A stretch of 64,000 bases of DNA from Opitutaceae bacterium BACL24 MAG-120322-bin51 (GTDB lineage Bacteria; Verrucomicrobiota; Verrucomicrobiia; Opitutales; Coraliomargaritaceae): the NCBI GenBank assembly GCA_905182465.1, contig CAJJBI010000006.1, positions 62,001 through 126,000 on the forward strand. Reading direction: 5' to 3'. Below the pieces are notes generated by a model. It made no database searches. It saw nothing but the letters and a program-made list of their open reading frames with translations, and was not told the origin of the DNA. The translations under genes and the position numbers were made by a program. Every line of letters begins with the position of its first letter. The stretch's first letter is position 1. This document shows positions 28,849 to 37,600 of the stretch, one piece after another.

Positions 28849-30183
28849 ATGAGAAAAAAGATCATTAGTGCACGCAAATTCATTAAGCCTTCGTTTAGCT
28901 ATTTAGTTGAAAAGAAGCGCGATGGTGGCGAATTCTCCGACGAAGAAATACGTTTCATTGTCGACTCCATTTTAGACGAAAAAATGCCTAAATTCCAGCA
29001 AGCTGCTTTTGCCATGGCGGTTTATTTCCAAGGCATGTCTGCCCAAGAGACAGCAATTTTTGCCGAAGAGATGATGCTTTCTGGTGAGGTCATTGACCTC
29101 ACTAAGATTACTCGCCCGAAGATCGACAAATATTCCACTGGCGGTGTCGGTGATAAGACTACATTGGTGCTTGCACCGCTTGCTGCTGCTTGCGGCGTTG
29201 TCATGCCGACAATGAATGGGGTGGACGAAGAGCACGTCATTAGTAACCTAGATAAGCTTTCTGCGATCCCTGGTTTCGATCCAGTTCTCGACCTTAAAGG
29301 CTTCCACGATCAGCTCAAGAAAGTTGGCTGTACTTTCATACGTAAAGACCCCGAAATTGCACCCGTTGATGCGATTCTTTACGACATGCGCATGGAAACA
29401 GGCACGATCCCCAGCCTGCCACTCATCACGGGCAGCGTGCTTAGCCGTAAGCTAGCCGAAGGTGCTGAAGGTCTCGTTATCGACGTCAAGTGGGGTAACG
29501 GTTCTTTCATCAAGGATGTTGAACAAGCCAAGCAGCTTGCACGCTCTATCACTCGCGTAGGCCGCTCCATGAAGCGCCGTTGCGTGGCACTGGTTACGGA
29601 TATGAATCAACCGCTTGGCGACACCGTCGGTACCGCGCTTGAAATCAAGGAAGCCATTCAGCTCCTTAAGGGCGAGGGTCCTGAAGATTTGCAAGAGCTT
29701 GTACTCAAGCTTGGCATGGAGATCGTGCGCCTCGCAGGTGTCGCTGGTTCGACGCTCTCGGCTAAGCAAACCGTGCAGCGCCATTTAAAGGATGGTTCCG
29801 CTTTGCAGAAGTTTAAAGATATGATCGAAGCACAAGGTGGTGACACCTCCGTGATTGATGATCCCGAGAAGTTCCCGACTGCTAAGCACGTTCGTAAGCT
29901 CCCTGCACCAAAGCGCGGCTATGTGCATACAATCAACGCAGGTCTCATAGCCGAAGGCGTGGCCAAACTCGCAATTAAGAAGAATGGTAAATACGATCCT
30001 GCCGTCGGTGTTTCCGATATCAAGAAGGTCGGAACTCAAGTCAAACAAGGTGAGCCGCTCATGATGATTCACTATAATGACGAAGCCAAGATGGAAGAAG
30101 CACTTGATTACCTTAAGACAGCTTACCGCCTTGCGCCCAAACGCCCGAATCCACCGGAACTCATTGTCGAACGGGTCGCGTAA
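28849..30183 (+). CDS. Divergent thymidine/pyrimidine-nucleoside phosphorylase-family protein
   Basis: A 444-residue member of the nucleoside phosphorylase II family (DeoA/Pdp/TrpD fold): an N-terminal helical domain, KYSTGGVGDKTTLVLAP, NLDKLSAIPGF, PLITGSVLSRKLAEG, DVKWGNGSF, LVTDMNQPLG and a C-terminal PYNP domain. Aligned by eye to E. coli thymidine phosphorylase at a constant offset of 10, the base-contact Arg171 and Ser186 are kept as Arg181 and Ser196. Lys190 is Arg200, His85 is Tyr95, and the phosphate ligands Ser113 and Thr123 are both Asn (123, 133). The usual glycine-rich loop SGRGLGHTGGT reads NGVDEEHVISN. Canonical phosphorolysis of thymidine is therefore doubtful. The gene stands alone between two terminators, after the glycolytic genes. 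Confidence 0.75.
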   Translation: MRKKIISARKFIKPSFSYLVEKKRDGGEFSDEEIRFIVDSILDEKMPKFQQAAFAMAVYFQGMSAQETAIFAEEMMLSGEVIDLTKITRPKIDKYSTGGVGDKTTLVLAPLAAACGVVMPTMNGVDEEHVISNLDKLSAIPGFDPVLDLKGFHDQLKKVGCTFIRKDPEIAPVDAILYDMRMETGTIPSLPLITGSVLSRKLAEGAEGLVIDVKWGNGSFIKDVEQAKQLARSITRVGRSMKRRCVALVTDMNQPLGDTVGTALEIKEAIQLLKGEGPEDLQELVLKLGMEIVRLAGVAGSTLSAKQTVQRHLKDGSALQKFKDMIEAQGGDTSVIDDPEKFPTAKHVRKLPAPKRGYVHTINAGLIAEGVAKLAIKKNGKYDPAVGVSDIKKVGTQVKQGEPLMMIHYNDEAKMEEALDYLKTAYRLAPKRPNPPELIVERVA

Positions 30184-30204
30184 AGTGGATCACAATTTTA
30201 CTCT

Positions 30205-30238
30205 AAGCCCCGTCCGCCAAAAGCGACGGGACTTTTTT
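30205..30238 (+). terminator. Terminator after the phosphorylase-family gene
   Basis: CCCGTC and GACGGG (flanked by pairing A-A-G / C-T-T with one mismatch) enclose a 10-base loop and are followed by TTTTTT. It lies 22 bp after the stop codon, so it should separate this gene from the DUF4838 gene. Confidence 0.75.
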
Positions 30239-30337
30239 GGTACTTTAGTAGCTGTTTTAACTTCCTCATCCTTGATTCTAGACCTCGTAAATATTTCGAC
30301 TAGAATCGCGAGTATTTGTTTCCGTAGACATCTCACT

Positions 30338-32716
30338 TTGAAAGACCTACTCAAAGTTATCTCTCTGTCATTACTGGTGGCACAGCCTTGCCTTGGCTTG
30401 CCCAATCAACGCGCACAACCATGGAAGCCGCAGAGGGTTGTCGGTTCTGCGCAACTTTCGATCTTTCAGATTGATACAATTGTGCTGCCAGAGTCGGCAT
30501 CCAAACCTTTGATCGATTCAGTCACTGATTTTTCCAACTGGATTCAACAACTGAGTGGTCGCTCGCTTCGAGTCGTTTCCGAAGGCCGCCCCAAAAACGC
30601 ACTCTATTTCCAACTCAGCGATGATCTTAGCAAAGGCGGTGCCTTTACGATACTCCGTGAGCGCACGCGTGTCTTTATTCGTAGTAGCGAACCCGCTGGT
30701 TGGTCAAATGCACTCTACGCCATAGGGCAAGATCTACTCGGTGTCCGTTATTATTGGGCGGGTGATCTGGGTCTAGAATTCGTCAAACCTTCGAGGGCTC
30801 ACTTTCCAAATCGCCCATGGCGCGAAACACCTGCCTTTGTGCAGCGAAAGTTCTATCCTGTAAATACAGACTTCGCTCGACGCAATCGATTGAACCACGT
30901 TTATTCCTTTAACCATAATTTGGCGAAGGTTTTCAGCGAGGAAGTCTTCGCCGCGCAACCCGAAGTTTTTGCTAAAGTCAACGGGCGACGCAAATTGCCA
31001 CGCGGGAGTGGTGCCACTGACCCGCAACCAGATTTGACTCACCCCAAAGCGATCGAGGTCGCTGCACAAGCCGCGCTCAGTCATTTCGCGGATAAACCAA
31101 ACAGCAAGAGCTTTTCTCTTTCGATCAATGACAACGTGCTCTTCGATACGACTGAGCGCACTGAGGCCGTGGTCTCGCCATTGCGCTATTTTCGCACTCG
31201 CCCCAACTACACTGATCTAGTCTTCGGCTTCATGAATCAAGTGGCCAAGCTCGTTTTCGAGGAGGGCGGTGCATGGCAGACTCCTACGGGCGAAGATCGC
31301 TACCTTACCGCACTCTCATATTATTGGGCAGAGCCCGCTCCCACGATTGCGATACACCCTCGTGTCATGCCCGTGCTTACCTCCGACCGCGCGCAGTGGC
31401 ATGACCCTGATTATCGGGCTCAGGACAAAGCATTGATCCAAGCATGGGCAGCCTCTGGTGCAGAGCGCGTGGCGACTTGGGACTATTATTTCGGTGCTCC
31501 GCATCTCTATCCTCGGCAGTTTAATCAATGGATCGTCGAGAGCATTCGCCATATGTCAGACGCAGGCATTGATGTTTTTTTCTCCCAGCTGCCTTCTTTT
31601 TGGGGTTTGGATGGAGCCAAAGCTTGGCTCGCAGCCGAACTGCTCTGGAATCCAGAGCAAGATGCCCACGCGCTCCTCGACGAATATTACGATAGCTTCT
31701 TCGGGCCAGCGTCCGCACTAATCCGCGCCTTTTACGAAACTGCCGAGCGCTATCGCAATGAAAACGAAGGCCAAGCGGACTGGATTAAACTTTATAAGGA
31801 TGAGTCTGGCATCGCACTCTTTACCCCAGAAGTTCTAGCAGAGATGCGCGGCTATATTGAGTTAGCTGAGGCCAAGCTTGGAGTTCCGCCTTTAGGCGAT
31901 ATGCGAACCAATCAAGACGCATTACGCTTTCAAAAACGCGTCCAAGTCGTCTCCGAGGCTTTCCGTTTGACGGAGCTCTACGCAAATTACGACCAATCGC
32001 GCCGAGCTTTGGTTTTAGCCTGTCTTGATTCGGATTCACCAGTGAATATAGAAATTCTTTTGGCTCAATTCAAAATAGCCTCCGGTGACTACCGTGCCTA
32101 TTTTGAGGACTACATCGAGAACGCTGACTACTCACCGGAGCGACGACGCATTGCGCTTAGCCAATCAAATCCCGAGCGCTTGGCTAGAGGATTGATCAAG
32201 CCCGCCACGCGGGAGTTCATCAGCCAGTTGCGCGATCCAAAATTGGAGCATGTCGGCAAGAGGATGCGTAATTTCCTAGGGCCCTTATTGCCTCGAGTTG
32301 AGGATTGGCATCTCGACTATCGAGCGAGTGAGCATTTTGCGGTCGAAGCGAGTGAGGTCTCGGTCCTTAGTGACTCGGGGCTCCGTGCCTCAGGCGCGGA
32401 CATTGTTTCGATTTTTAACACCTTCCCCGTTGTTTCCAATAAGACTTATGAACTCCGCATGACGGGCACTTGGAAAATTAGCCTCGATAACCGCACACAC
32501 ATACATGTGGCTTGGCTTGATTGCGACGGGCACATCCTAGAATCTGAACTGCCCTTACGCCTACCCATCGAGCACCGCGCCGAGCCAGTTACGATTCGTT
32601 TGCCTTTCATTGCCCCGGATATGGCCGAAGATGTGCGTTTTCGTATCGTTGTTTCTCGTCAGTATCCGGGCGATTACCTCGACATCAGCGAACTTGATTT
32701 CGGAGCGGTGCTCTAG
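30338..32716 (+). CDS. Secreted DUF4838-domain protein (glycosidase-like)
   Basis: A large exoprotein, 792 residues if started at TTG 30338, which gives a proper signal peptide (KDLLKVISLSLLVAQPCLG). The frame is open further upstream to 30077, but that stretch crosses the previous gene and its terminator. The centre matches DUF4838 proteins, related to alpha-glucuronidase-like barrels: VRYYWAGDLGLEFV, NRLNHVYSFNHNLAKVF, FSLSINDNVLFD, LSYYWAEPAPTIAIHPRV, ATWDYYFGAPHLYPRQ and the helical WNPEQDAHALLDEYYDSFFG. The C-terminal 140 residues look like a carbohydrate-binding beta-sandwich (TYELRMTGTWKISLDNRTHI). Likely role: polysaccharide breakdown outside the cytoplasm; substrate unknown. Confidence 0.75.
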   Translation: MKDLLKVISLSLLVAQPCLGLPNQRAQPWKPQRVVGSAQLSIFQIDTIVLPESASKPLIDSVTDFSNWIQQLSGRSLRVVSEGRPKNALYFQLSDDLSKGGAFTILRERTRVFIRSSEPAGWSNALYAIGQDLLGVRYYWAGDLGLEFVKPSRAHFPNRPWRETPAFVQRKFYPVNTDFARRNRLNHVYSFNHNLAKVFSEEVFAAQPEVFAKVNGRRKLPRGSGATDPQPDLTHPKAIEVAAQAALSHFADKPNSKSFSLSINDNVLFDTTERTEAVVSPLRYFRTRPNYTDLVFGFMNQVAKLVFEEGGAWQTPTGEDRYLTALSYYWAEPAPTIAIHPRVMPVLTSDRAQWHDPDYRAQDKALIQAWAASGAERVATWDYYFGAPHLYPRQFNQWIVESIRHMSDAGIDVFFSQLPSFWGLDGAKAWLAAELLWNPEQDAHALLDEYYDSFFGPASALIRAFYETAERYRNENEGQADWIKLYKDESGIALFTPEVLAEMRGYIELAEAKLGVPPLGDMRTNQDALRFQKRVQVVSEAFRLTELYANYDQSRRALVLACLDSDSPVNIEILLAQFKIASGDYRAYFEDYIENADYSPERRRIALSQSNPERLARGLIKPATREFISQLRDPKLEHVGKRMRNFLGPLLPRVEDWHLDYRASEHFAVEASEVSVLSDSGLRASGADIVSIFNTFPVVSNKTYELRMTGTWKISLDNRTHIHVAWLDCDGHILESELPLRLPIEHRAEPVTIRLPFIAPDMAEDVRFRIVVSRQYPGDYLDISELDFGAVL

Positions 32717-32886
32717 TTTTCAGGGACTTCACTGGTTCTCTTTTAGAGGACGGTATTCACCCATAGTTCGCACTTTGAATGTCGTATGAAAAGTGAAGCT
32801 CCTGAGGTCAAAGAGTGCAAATTTTCTGAATTCTCCTTGCGACTCGATCCCTAGAAAAGCTATCGTTGCAGGTTCAATCTGTTTCG

Positions 32887-35397
32887 ATGTCTACCCGCTT
32901 ATCTAGTCGTGTTTATAATACTGCCGCCCTTGAGCGGTGGTTCGCAAATGTAGGTCTAGACTGGGAGCAGTCATTTTCGAGAGAGACGCTTATGCGTGGC
33001 CGCGAAATCTACCGTAAAGGGCAGATTTCTGGGGTCGAACTCGCGAACGACGAGGCCATTGTTCATTGCAAGTTTGCCCGTAAAGATACCTGCTACGCCG
33101 TGATTGAGTGGACAAGTGCTGGGCCTAAGGTGCGCAGTTCGATCGATGATGACGCTCTAGGTGAAGCGGTTGGCGTGGGTGGTCTCTACGAAGTCGAAGA
33201 ATTGATCGCCGATGAGATCGACCCCTTACCCTACGAGCCGAAACCCGAGTCAGAGGAGACTAAGGAGGAATCAGAACCCGAGGCGGAACAGGAGGTCGCA
33301 CCCGCTCGTCGTTTGACGCCGAAGCTCGAAGGTTTGAGCTCTGGTCTTCGCCTCACAGCTTACTGGACAAATGTCGATTTTTCCCACGAGTCTGCCTTCC
33401 GTAGTGACGAAGTTCCGATCCACCCCGCTGAGCGCGAGGTTCTAGTCCGGTTGACGGGTCGGGCAGGCGAAGTAGGTTTTAAATTCCGACGCGAATCCAA
33501 CGACTTCATACTCTACGATCCTGAACGGATCGCACCGTTTTTCTCGCATGCGCTCAAGCGCTGGGATGCGGTCTTTGATTCTATCGACCTAGATCTCGAA
33601 GCCCAGCGCATGGCCGAAGGCGTGCGAGAAGTGAAAGTAATCGGCCGTGTCGAGTCTTCAGGCCAGGAGCAGATGCGCGTTGACTGGCGGCTAAAAATTG
33701 GCCGTCAATGGCTCGACCCCGAAGATGCCGAGCGTTTGGCCAAAGCGGGGCGGGGGACCCATGTGGTGCGGGGCCTCGGCTTAGTCAGTATTAGCGAGGA
33801 TCAATCAGCAGCACTCGCCGAGTGGCGCGTGGCGGCTGCAGCCAATTCAGAAGAGGCGCAGACTTGGCCGCGCTATATGGTATTTTCATTGTTCGGCGAG
33901 CGTGGTGCGGAATTGGATTTGGAAGAAGAACTCTCTGCCTGGAGGGGGCAATTACTCGAAGAGGAATCAAGCGACGGCAAAACGCTTCCTAAATTCCTGA
34001 GAGACTATCAAGCGCAAGGTGTGCATTGGATGGCTAAGCTTCGGGAGCTAGGCTGCCATGGACTACTCGCCGATGAAATGGGACTGGGTAAAACCCTGCA
34101 AGTGCTGACTCTTTTAAGGTTCTACCCATACGGAAATAAGAATAGCTTAATTGTTTGTCCCGCAAGTGTGGTGCCTGTTTGGCAAAGTGAGGCTCGACGC
34201 TGGTATCCGGAAATTCAGACTGAAGTATTGCGCAGTGGCTGCGACTTTCTGAACGACAGCTCGACGAAGCCAAAGCTCTGGATCGCCAGCTATACCCAAC
34301 TGCGACGGCACAGGCACTTGCTCGATGAGACGCAGTTCGGCTACGCAGTACTCGACGAAGCACAGCAGATTAAAAACCCAGATGCGAAAGTGACGCAGGC
34401 TTGTTGCGCGATTCAAGCTGAGTGCCGGCTCGCGCTGACCGGTACGCCGATCGAAAACCGTTTGCTCGACCTATGGGCGCTCTTTCGCTTTTTGATGCCT
34501 GGCTTGCTTGGTTCGCGCCGTCGATTTGAAGATGCAGTCGAGTCGGACAATATTGGCTTTCGTGAGGCCTTTGCCGACCGTCTACGACAGCAGTTGACGC
34601 CTTTCATTCTTCGCCGCCAGAAGGATAAAGTAGGAAAGGACCTTCCGCCGAAAGTAGAGATGGATTTGATTTGCCCTGTCACTGACTTGCAACGGCAGAC
34701 CTATGAGAACCTCCTCAACCGAGGGCGCGATGAGCTAGGCGACGATTTACAAGAGGCCATGCAGACACAATCCATGCACTTCTTCTCCTTACTCACGCGC
34801 CTGAGGCAGGCTTGCTGCGATCCTGGACTGATTCCCGATGTGAATGCCGGCATCCTGCAGAGTGGTAAAATACAGATGCTACTCACTCGCCTTGAAGAAG
34901 CCCTCAGTGGTGATGGCTCACGCAAGGTCGTTATTTTCAGTCAATTCGTGAGCCTCTTGAAGCGCCTGAAGCCTTTGCTTAAAACAACCTTCCCGAAGGT
35001 GGCTTTACTCGAACTCAGTGGCGAAACCAAAGACCGCGCTAAACCAGTCGAAATCTTTCAGAATACGAAAGAGCCCGCCGTTATACTCGTCAGCCTACGC
35101 GCGGGGGGCACTGGCATTACGCTGCACGCGGCGGACTATGTCTTCCTGCTCGACCCATGGTGGAATCCTGCTGTCGAAAATCAAGCTGTCGACCGTGTGC
35201 ACCGTATAGGGCAAGATCGCCGCGTCTTCGTATATCGCATGATCACACAAGGCACGATCGAAGAACGCATCCAGCATCTCAAAAAAGAGAAGCGCGAGTT
35301 GTTTGAAAATACCCTCGGCCATCTAGGGAGCGCAAAGGATCTAGCCGAGCACTTCGGCGATCTTGAAGAACTAGCAAAGCTGCTGCCGCCTGAGTAG
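32887..35397 (+). CDS. SNF2-family DNA helicase/translocase
   Basis: An 836-residue Swi2/Snf2 ATPase that translocates along double-stranded DNA to remodel protein-DNA complexes. The start at 32887 is preferred over 32866. The N-terminal 100 residues (MRGREIYRKGQISGVELAND) resemble the SWIM-finger region of bacterial SNF2 proteins but lack its zinc-binding Cys/His pattern. A Glu-rich linker follows (about 120-150). Helicase motifs: LLADEMGLGKTLQVL (I), LIVCPASVVPVW (Ia), VLDEAQQIKNPD (II), ALTGTPIENRLLDLW (III), VVIFSQFVSLL (IV), LVSLRAGGTGITLHAADYVF (V) and AVDRVHRIGQDR (VI). It is followed by a perfect terminator. Confidence 0.93.
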   Translation: MSTRLSSRVYNTAALERWFANVGLDWEQSFSRETLMRGREIYRKGQISGVELANDEAIVHCKFARKDTCYAVIEWTSAGPKVRSSIDDDALGEAVGVGGLYEVEELIADEIDPLPYEPKPESEETKEESEPEAEQEVAPARRLTPKLEGLSSGLRLTAYWTNVDFSHESAFRSDEVPIHPAEREVLVRLTGRAGEVGFKFRRESNDFILYDPERIAPFFSHALKRWDAVFDSIDLDLEAQRMAEGVREVKVIGRVESSGQEQMRVDWRLKIGRQWLDPEDAERLAKAGRGTHVVRGLGLVSISEDQSAALAEWRVAAAANSEEAQTWPRYMVFSLFGERGAELDLEEELSAWRGQLLEEESSDGKTLPKFLRDYQAQGVHWMAKLRELGCHGLLADEMGLGKTLQVLTLLRFYPYGNKNSLIVCPASVVPVWQSEARRWYPEIQTEVLRSGCDFLNDSSTKPKLWIASYTQLRRHRHLLDETQFGYAVLDEAQQIKNPDAKVTQACCAIQAECRLALTGTPIENRLLDLWALFRFLMPGLLGSRRRFEDAVESDNIGFREAFADRLRQQLTPFILRRQKDKVGKDLPPKVEMDLICPVTDLQRQTYENLLNRGRDELGDDLQEAMQTQSMHFFSLLTRLRQACCDPGLIPDVNAGILQSGKIQMLLTRLEEALSGDGSRKVVIFSQFVSLLKRLKPLLKTTFPKVALLELSGETKDRAKPVEIFQNTKEPAVILVSLRAGGTGITLHAADYVFLLDPWWNPAVENQAVDRVHRIGQDRRVFVYRMITQGTIEERIQHLKKEKRELFENTLGHLGSAKDLAEHFGDLEELAKLLPPE

Positions 35398-35418
35398 ATT
35401 GAGGGAATAAGAGCACAA

Positions 35419-35450
35419 AAAACGGCTGTCTCGAAAGAGACAGCCGTTTT
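35419..35450. terminator. Bidirectional terminator between SNF2 and SWIB genes
   Basis: AAAACGGCTGTCTC (35419-35432), loop GAAA, GAGACAGCCGTTTT (35437-35450): a perfect 14-bp stem with a stable tetraloop and A/U tracts on both sides. It serves the convergent genes at 35397 and 35472. Confidence 0.95.
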
Positions 35451-35471
35451 GAAAATGAATTTATGTGAGTT

Positions 35472-35801
35472 CTACTCGACGTTGGCACCGACTACGGCGG
35501 CCATTTGCATCATGTTGATGGTTTCACCTTCTTTGATACTGGTGAGGTCAGTTAGTTTACCAGACTTGCTGGTCGACTTTGTGTTTTTGAAGATGGAAAC
35601 AAGTTTCGCATCGGCTACAATATATTTTCCAGCGTTTTCAGCAGCACCATTCTCGGTCTTGGTTTGGAGGCCTTGACCTTTGATGTAGTCCCAGAGCTTT
35701 TTAGTGATCTCTGTGCGCGGGAGCTCGCTTGCTCCAAGGAAGGAAGCCAAGTCGGCTTTAAGTTTTACGGGTTTGTTCAGTCCTTTAGGTTCGTCTGCCA
35801 T
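35472..35801 (-). CDS. SWIB/MDM2-domain protein
   Basis: A 109-residue protein consisting almost only of a SWIB domain: LNKPVKLKADLASFLGASEL, PRTEITKKLWDYIKGQGLQ, NAGKYIVADAKLVSIF. The last 25 residues are unlike the domain. SWIB domains are best known from eukaryotic SWI/SNF chromatin remodelling complexes and from Chlamydiae, where they are tied to topoisomerase or histone-like proteins. Its neighbour across a shared terminator is an SNF2 helicase, but the two are convergent, so no operon link exists. A nucleoid or DNA-topology role is inference. Confidence 0.88.
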   Translation of the reverse strand: MADEPKGLNKPVKLKADLASFLGASELPRTEITKKLWDYIKGQGLQTKTENGAAENAGKYIVADAKLVSIFKNTKSTSKSGKLTDLTSIKEGETINMMQMAAVVGANVE

Positions 35802-35869
35802 GGTGTTATCTTTCTTTTTTGGTTAATTTGAGGCGGTTGCCTTATTTGCGGTGAGTAATGTCTGTAAAA

Positions 35870-36304
35870 TTAATCGAGATTCGCCAGATGGCGCAATGCG
35901 GCGACATAGCTATCGAAGCCGAGGCCTGAGATGACGCCTATGCAGGCGGGAGCAGTCAGCGAGTGAGTGCGGATGTCTTCGCGTCGGTAAATATTGCTAA
36001 TGTGAACTTCGATCGCAGGTAGGTCGCTCCCGGCGATAGCGTCGCGGAGCGCGAGGCTAGTGTGGGTGAGGGCGCCAGGGTTGAGAATGAGACCGAACAC
36101 CTCGGAGTCAGTATATTCTCCAATCTCGTCGATGATAAAGCCCTCGTGGTTACTCTGGTAGAATTGCACCTGCACGCCCAAAGACTCGGCCTCTTCGGTT
36201 AGTAAATTCTCCAGATCTGTCAGCGTTTGGTCGCCGTAAATGTCTGGCTCGCGTATGCCGAGGCGGTCGAGGTTCGGGCCGTTGATGATGACGATGCGTT
36301 TCAT
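35870..36304 (-). CDS. aroQ: 3-dehydroquinate dehydratase, type II
   Basis: Dehydrates 3-dehydroquinate to 3-dehydroshikimate in the shikimate pathway. The 144-residue protein has the type II signature IINGPNLDRLGIREPDIYG with the catalytic Tyr, QSNHEGFIIDEIGE, ILNPGALTHTSLALRDA, IEVHISNIYRRED with the catalytic His, and GVISGLGFDSYVAALRHL. It is separated from the SWIB gene by 68 bp and from DUF3127 by 75 bp, all on the minus strand, possibly one transcript. Confidence 0.95.
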   Translation of the reverse strand: MKRIVIINGPNLDRLGIREPDIYGDQTLTDLENLLTEEAESLGVQVQFYQSNHEGFIIDEIGEYTDSEVFGLILNPGALTHTSLALRDAIAGSDLPAIEVHISNIYRREDIRTHSLTAPACIGVISGLGFDSYVAALRHLANLD

Positions 36305-36379
36305 TTACTTAGAATTCATTTTTCATAAAAAGGAATTTGTTAATGAAGCGCAACCACTGAGTTTTGGCTAGCTTGGAGC

Positions 36380-36730
36380 CTAAAATGGGGGCTCTTCGTC
36401 CAAAATCTCGTCGGATGGATCGAAGGGGGGTGGTTCATCGCCATTGCTAGAGCTATCAGATCCAGCACCAGTAGCTTCGACCTTCCAGGCATTCAGATTG
36501 ACGAAGTAGCGGCCTTGATACTCGCGGCCACGGAGGTCGAAAGAGACCTTCACTTTCTCGCCCTCTTTCAGCTGGTTGACCATTTCGACCTTCTCTTTGA
36601 CGCACTGCAGGCAGATGTCCTGCGGGTATTTGTCGGCCTCAGTGGTGACAACGAATTCGCGCACATTAAAGCCACTGCCAAAAGTTTTCTCTTCGAAGAT
36701 TTGTTTTACGGTTCCTGATAGTTCGTACAT
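36380..36730 (-). CDS. DUF3127-domain protein (predicted OB-fold, ssDNA-binding-like)
   Basis: A 116-residue protein starting [20 protein letters not shown] and [19 protein letters not shown], followed by [19 protein letters not shown]. This is the DUF3127 pattern, an OB-fold that looks like a small single-stranded-DNA-binding protein. The tail is acidic and proline-rich, ending [10 protein letters not shown], like the protein-interaction tail of SSB. Function in the family is not established. It is the first gene of the minus-strand run toward aroQ and SWIB. Confidence 0.8.
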   Translation of the reverse strand: MYELSGTVKQIFEEKTFGSGFNVREFVVTTEADKYPQDICLQCVKEKVEMVNQLKEGEKVKVSFDLRGREYQGRYFVNLNAWKVEATGAGSDSSSNGDEPPPFDPSDEILDEEPPF

Positions 36731-36901
36731 GGGTACATTGAACTGCTCTGTTCAGGGCGAAGCAAAACATTTTTCAGAAGAATCGCGCAAAGCTGGTGAG
36801 CCAGACTCTAAGAACTGTGGCGAAGGAGCGCGCGCCTCTTTGTCCGATTGGTCAGTTCGCCTCGGTCGTTCGGAACTCTGTCGGGGTAGCTTTAACAACT
36901 T

Positions 36902-37507
36902 TTAGCTCGGAAAACCGTTGCGAAACACGACCTCGTCATAAGCCAGCTGCCCGCTACGGACATTGGCTTCCTTGAGGGCTTTGCCCACCGTTAACATCAT
37001 GCCGATCACGTGGTTTTCAGGCAGGCCGATAATTTCGGCGACTTTTTCAGGATCGAAGCCGATCATGGGGCAGGAATCGTAGCCCATCGATTTGGCGGTG
37101 AGCATAAGAGTCTGCGCTGCGATGCCGATCGAGCGCATGGCTTCGTCGCGGCGTAGTTCTGCGCTATTCTGGTAGAATGGGGCGATCATGGGCACCAACA
37201 TATCCTGCACAGGCTGTGGTGCGTGCGCCCAATAGCGACCAGCGTCCTCGTGGGCATCCAGGTTGGCACAGATCAAGATGGTGATGGAGGCTTCGGTTAC
37301 TTGCGCTTGGTTCCATGCGACAGCTTGGATGGCGGCACGCTTTTCGGCATCCGTCACGACGACGAAGCGCCAATTCTGCATGTTAAAAGAAGTTGGTGAG
37401 AGTAGTGCCAGTTCGAGCAGAGCGTTGATCTCGGCCTCACCCATTTCATGAGCGGCGTCGTAGTGTTTGACGGAGCGACGCTCTTTGATTGCCGTAATTG
37501 TTTCCAT
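36902..37507 (-). CDS. Nitroreductase-family flavoprotein
   Basis: A 201-residue FMN-dependent oxidoreductase of the nitroreductase superfamily: start IKERRSVKHYDAAHEM (FMN phosphate contacts at RRS), LALLSPTSFNMQNWRFVVV, IGIAAQTLMLTAKSMGYDSC and GLPENHVIGMMLTVG. Substrate cannot be told; members reduce nitro-aromatics, quinones or flavins. It is divergent from the photolyase operon with 93 bp between starts, so shared regulation with the light-repair genes is possible. Confidence 0.88.
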   Translation of the reverse strand: METITAIKERRSVKHYDAAHEMGEAEINALLELALLSPTSFNMQNWRFVVVTDAEKRAAIQAVAWNQAQVTEASITILICANLDAHEDAGRYWAHAPQPVQDMLVPMIAPFYQNSAELRRDEAMRSIGIAAQTLMLTAKSMGYDSCPMIGFDPEKVAEIIGLPENHVIGMMLTVGKALKEANVRSGQLAYDEVVFRNGFPS

Positions 37508-37600
37508 ATTCTCACAGTGAACGATTTTACATAGGAATCAAGAGGCGATCAGTATCTCTTTCCTTGTGTAAGTTTCGTTAAGATCTGACGCTTTATCCTC

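Noticed and set aside
28849..30183. The odd loop in the phosphorylase-family protein might be a pair of compensating frameshifts
   Set aside because: The alternative frames across 29205-29255 contain stops and do not give the canonical glycine-rich loop, while the existing frame aligns to the family without any gap and keeps flanking motifs.
30077..30337. Upstream extension of the DUF4838 protein to an ATG at 30077
   Set aside because: It would overlap the end of the phosphorylase-family gene and translate through its terminator; the peptide there has no family character and would bury the signal peptide.
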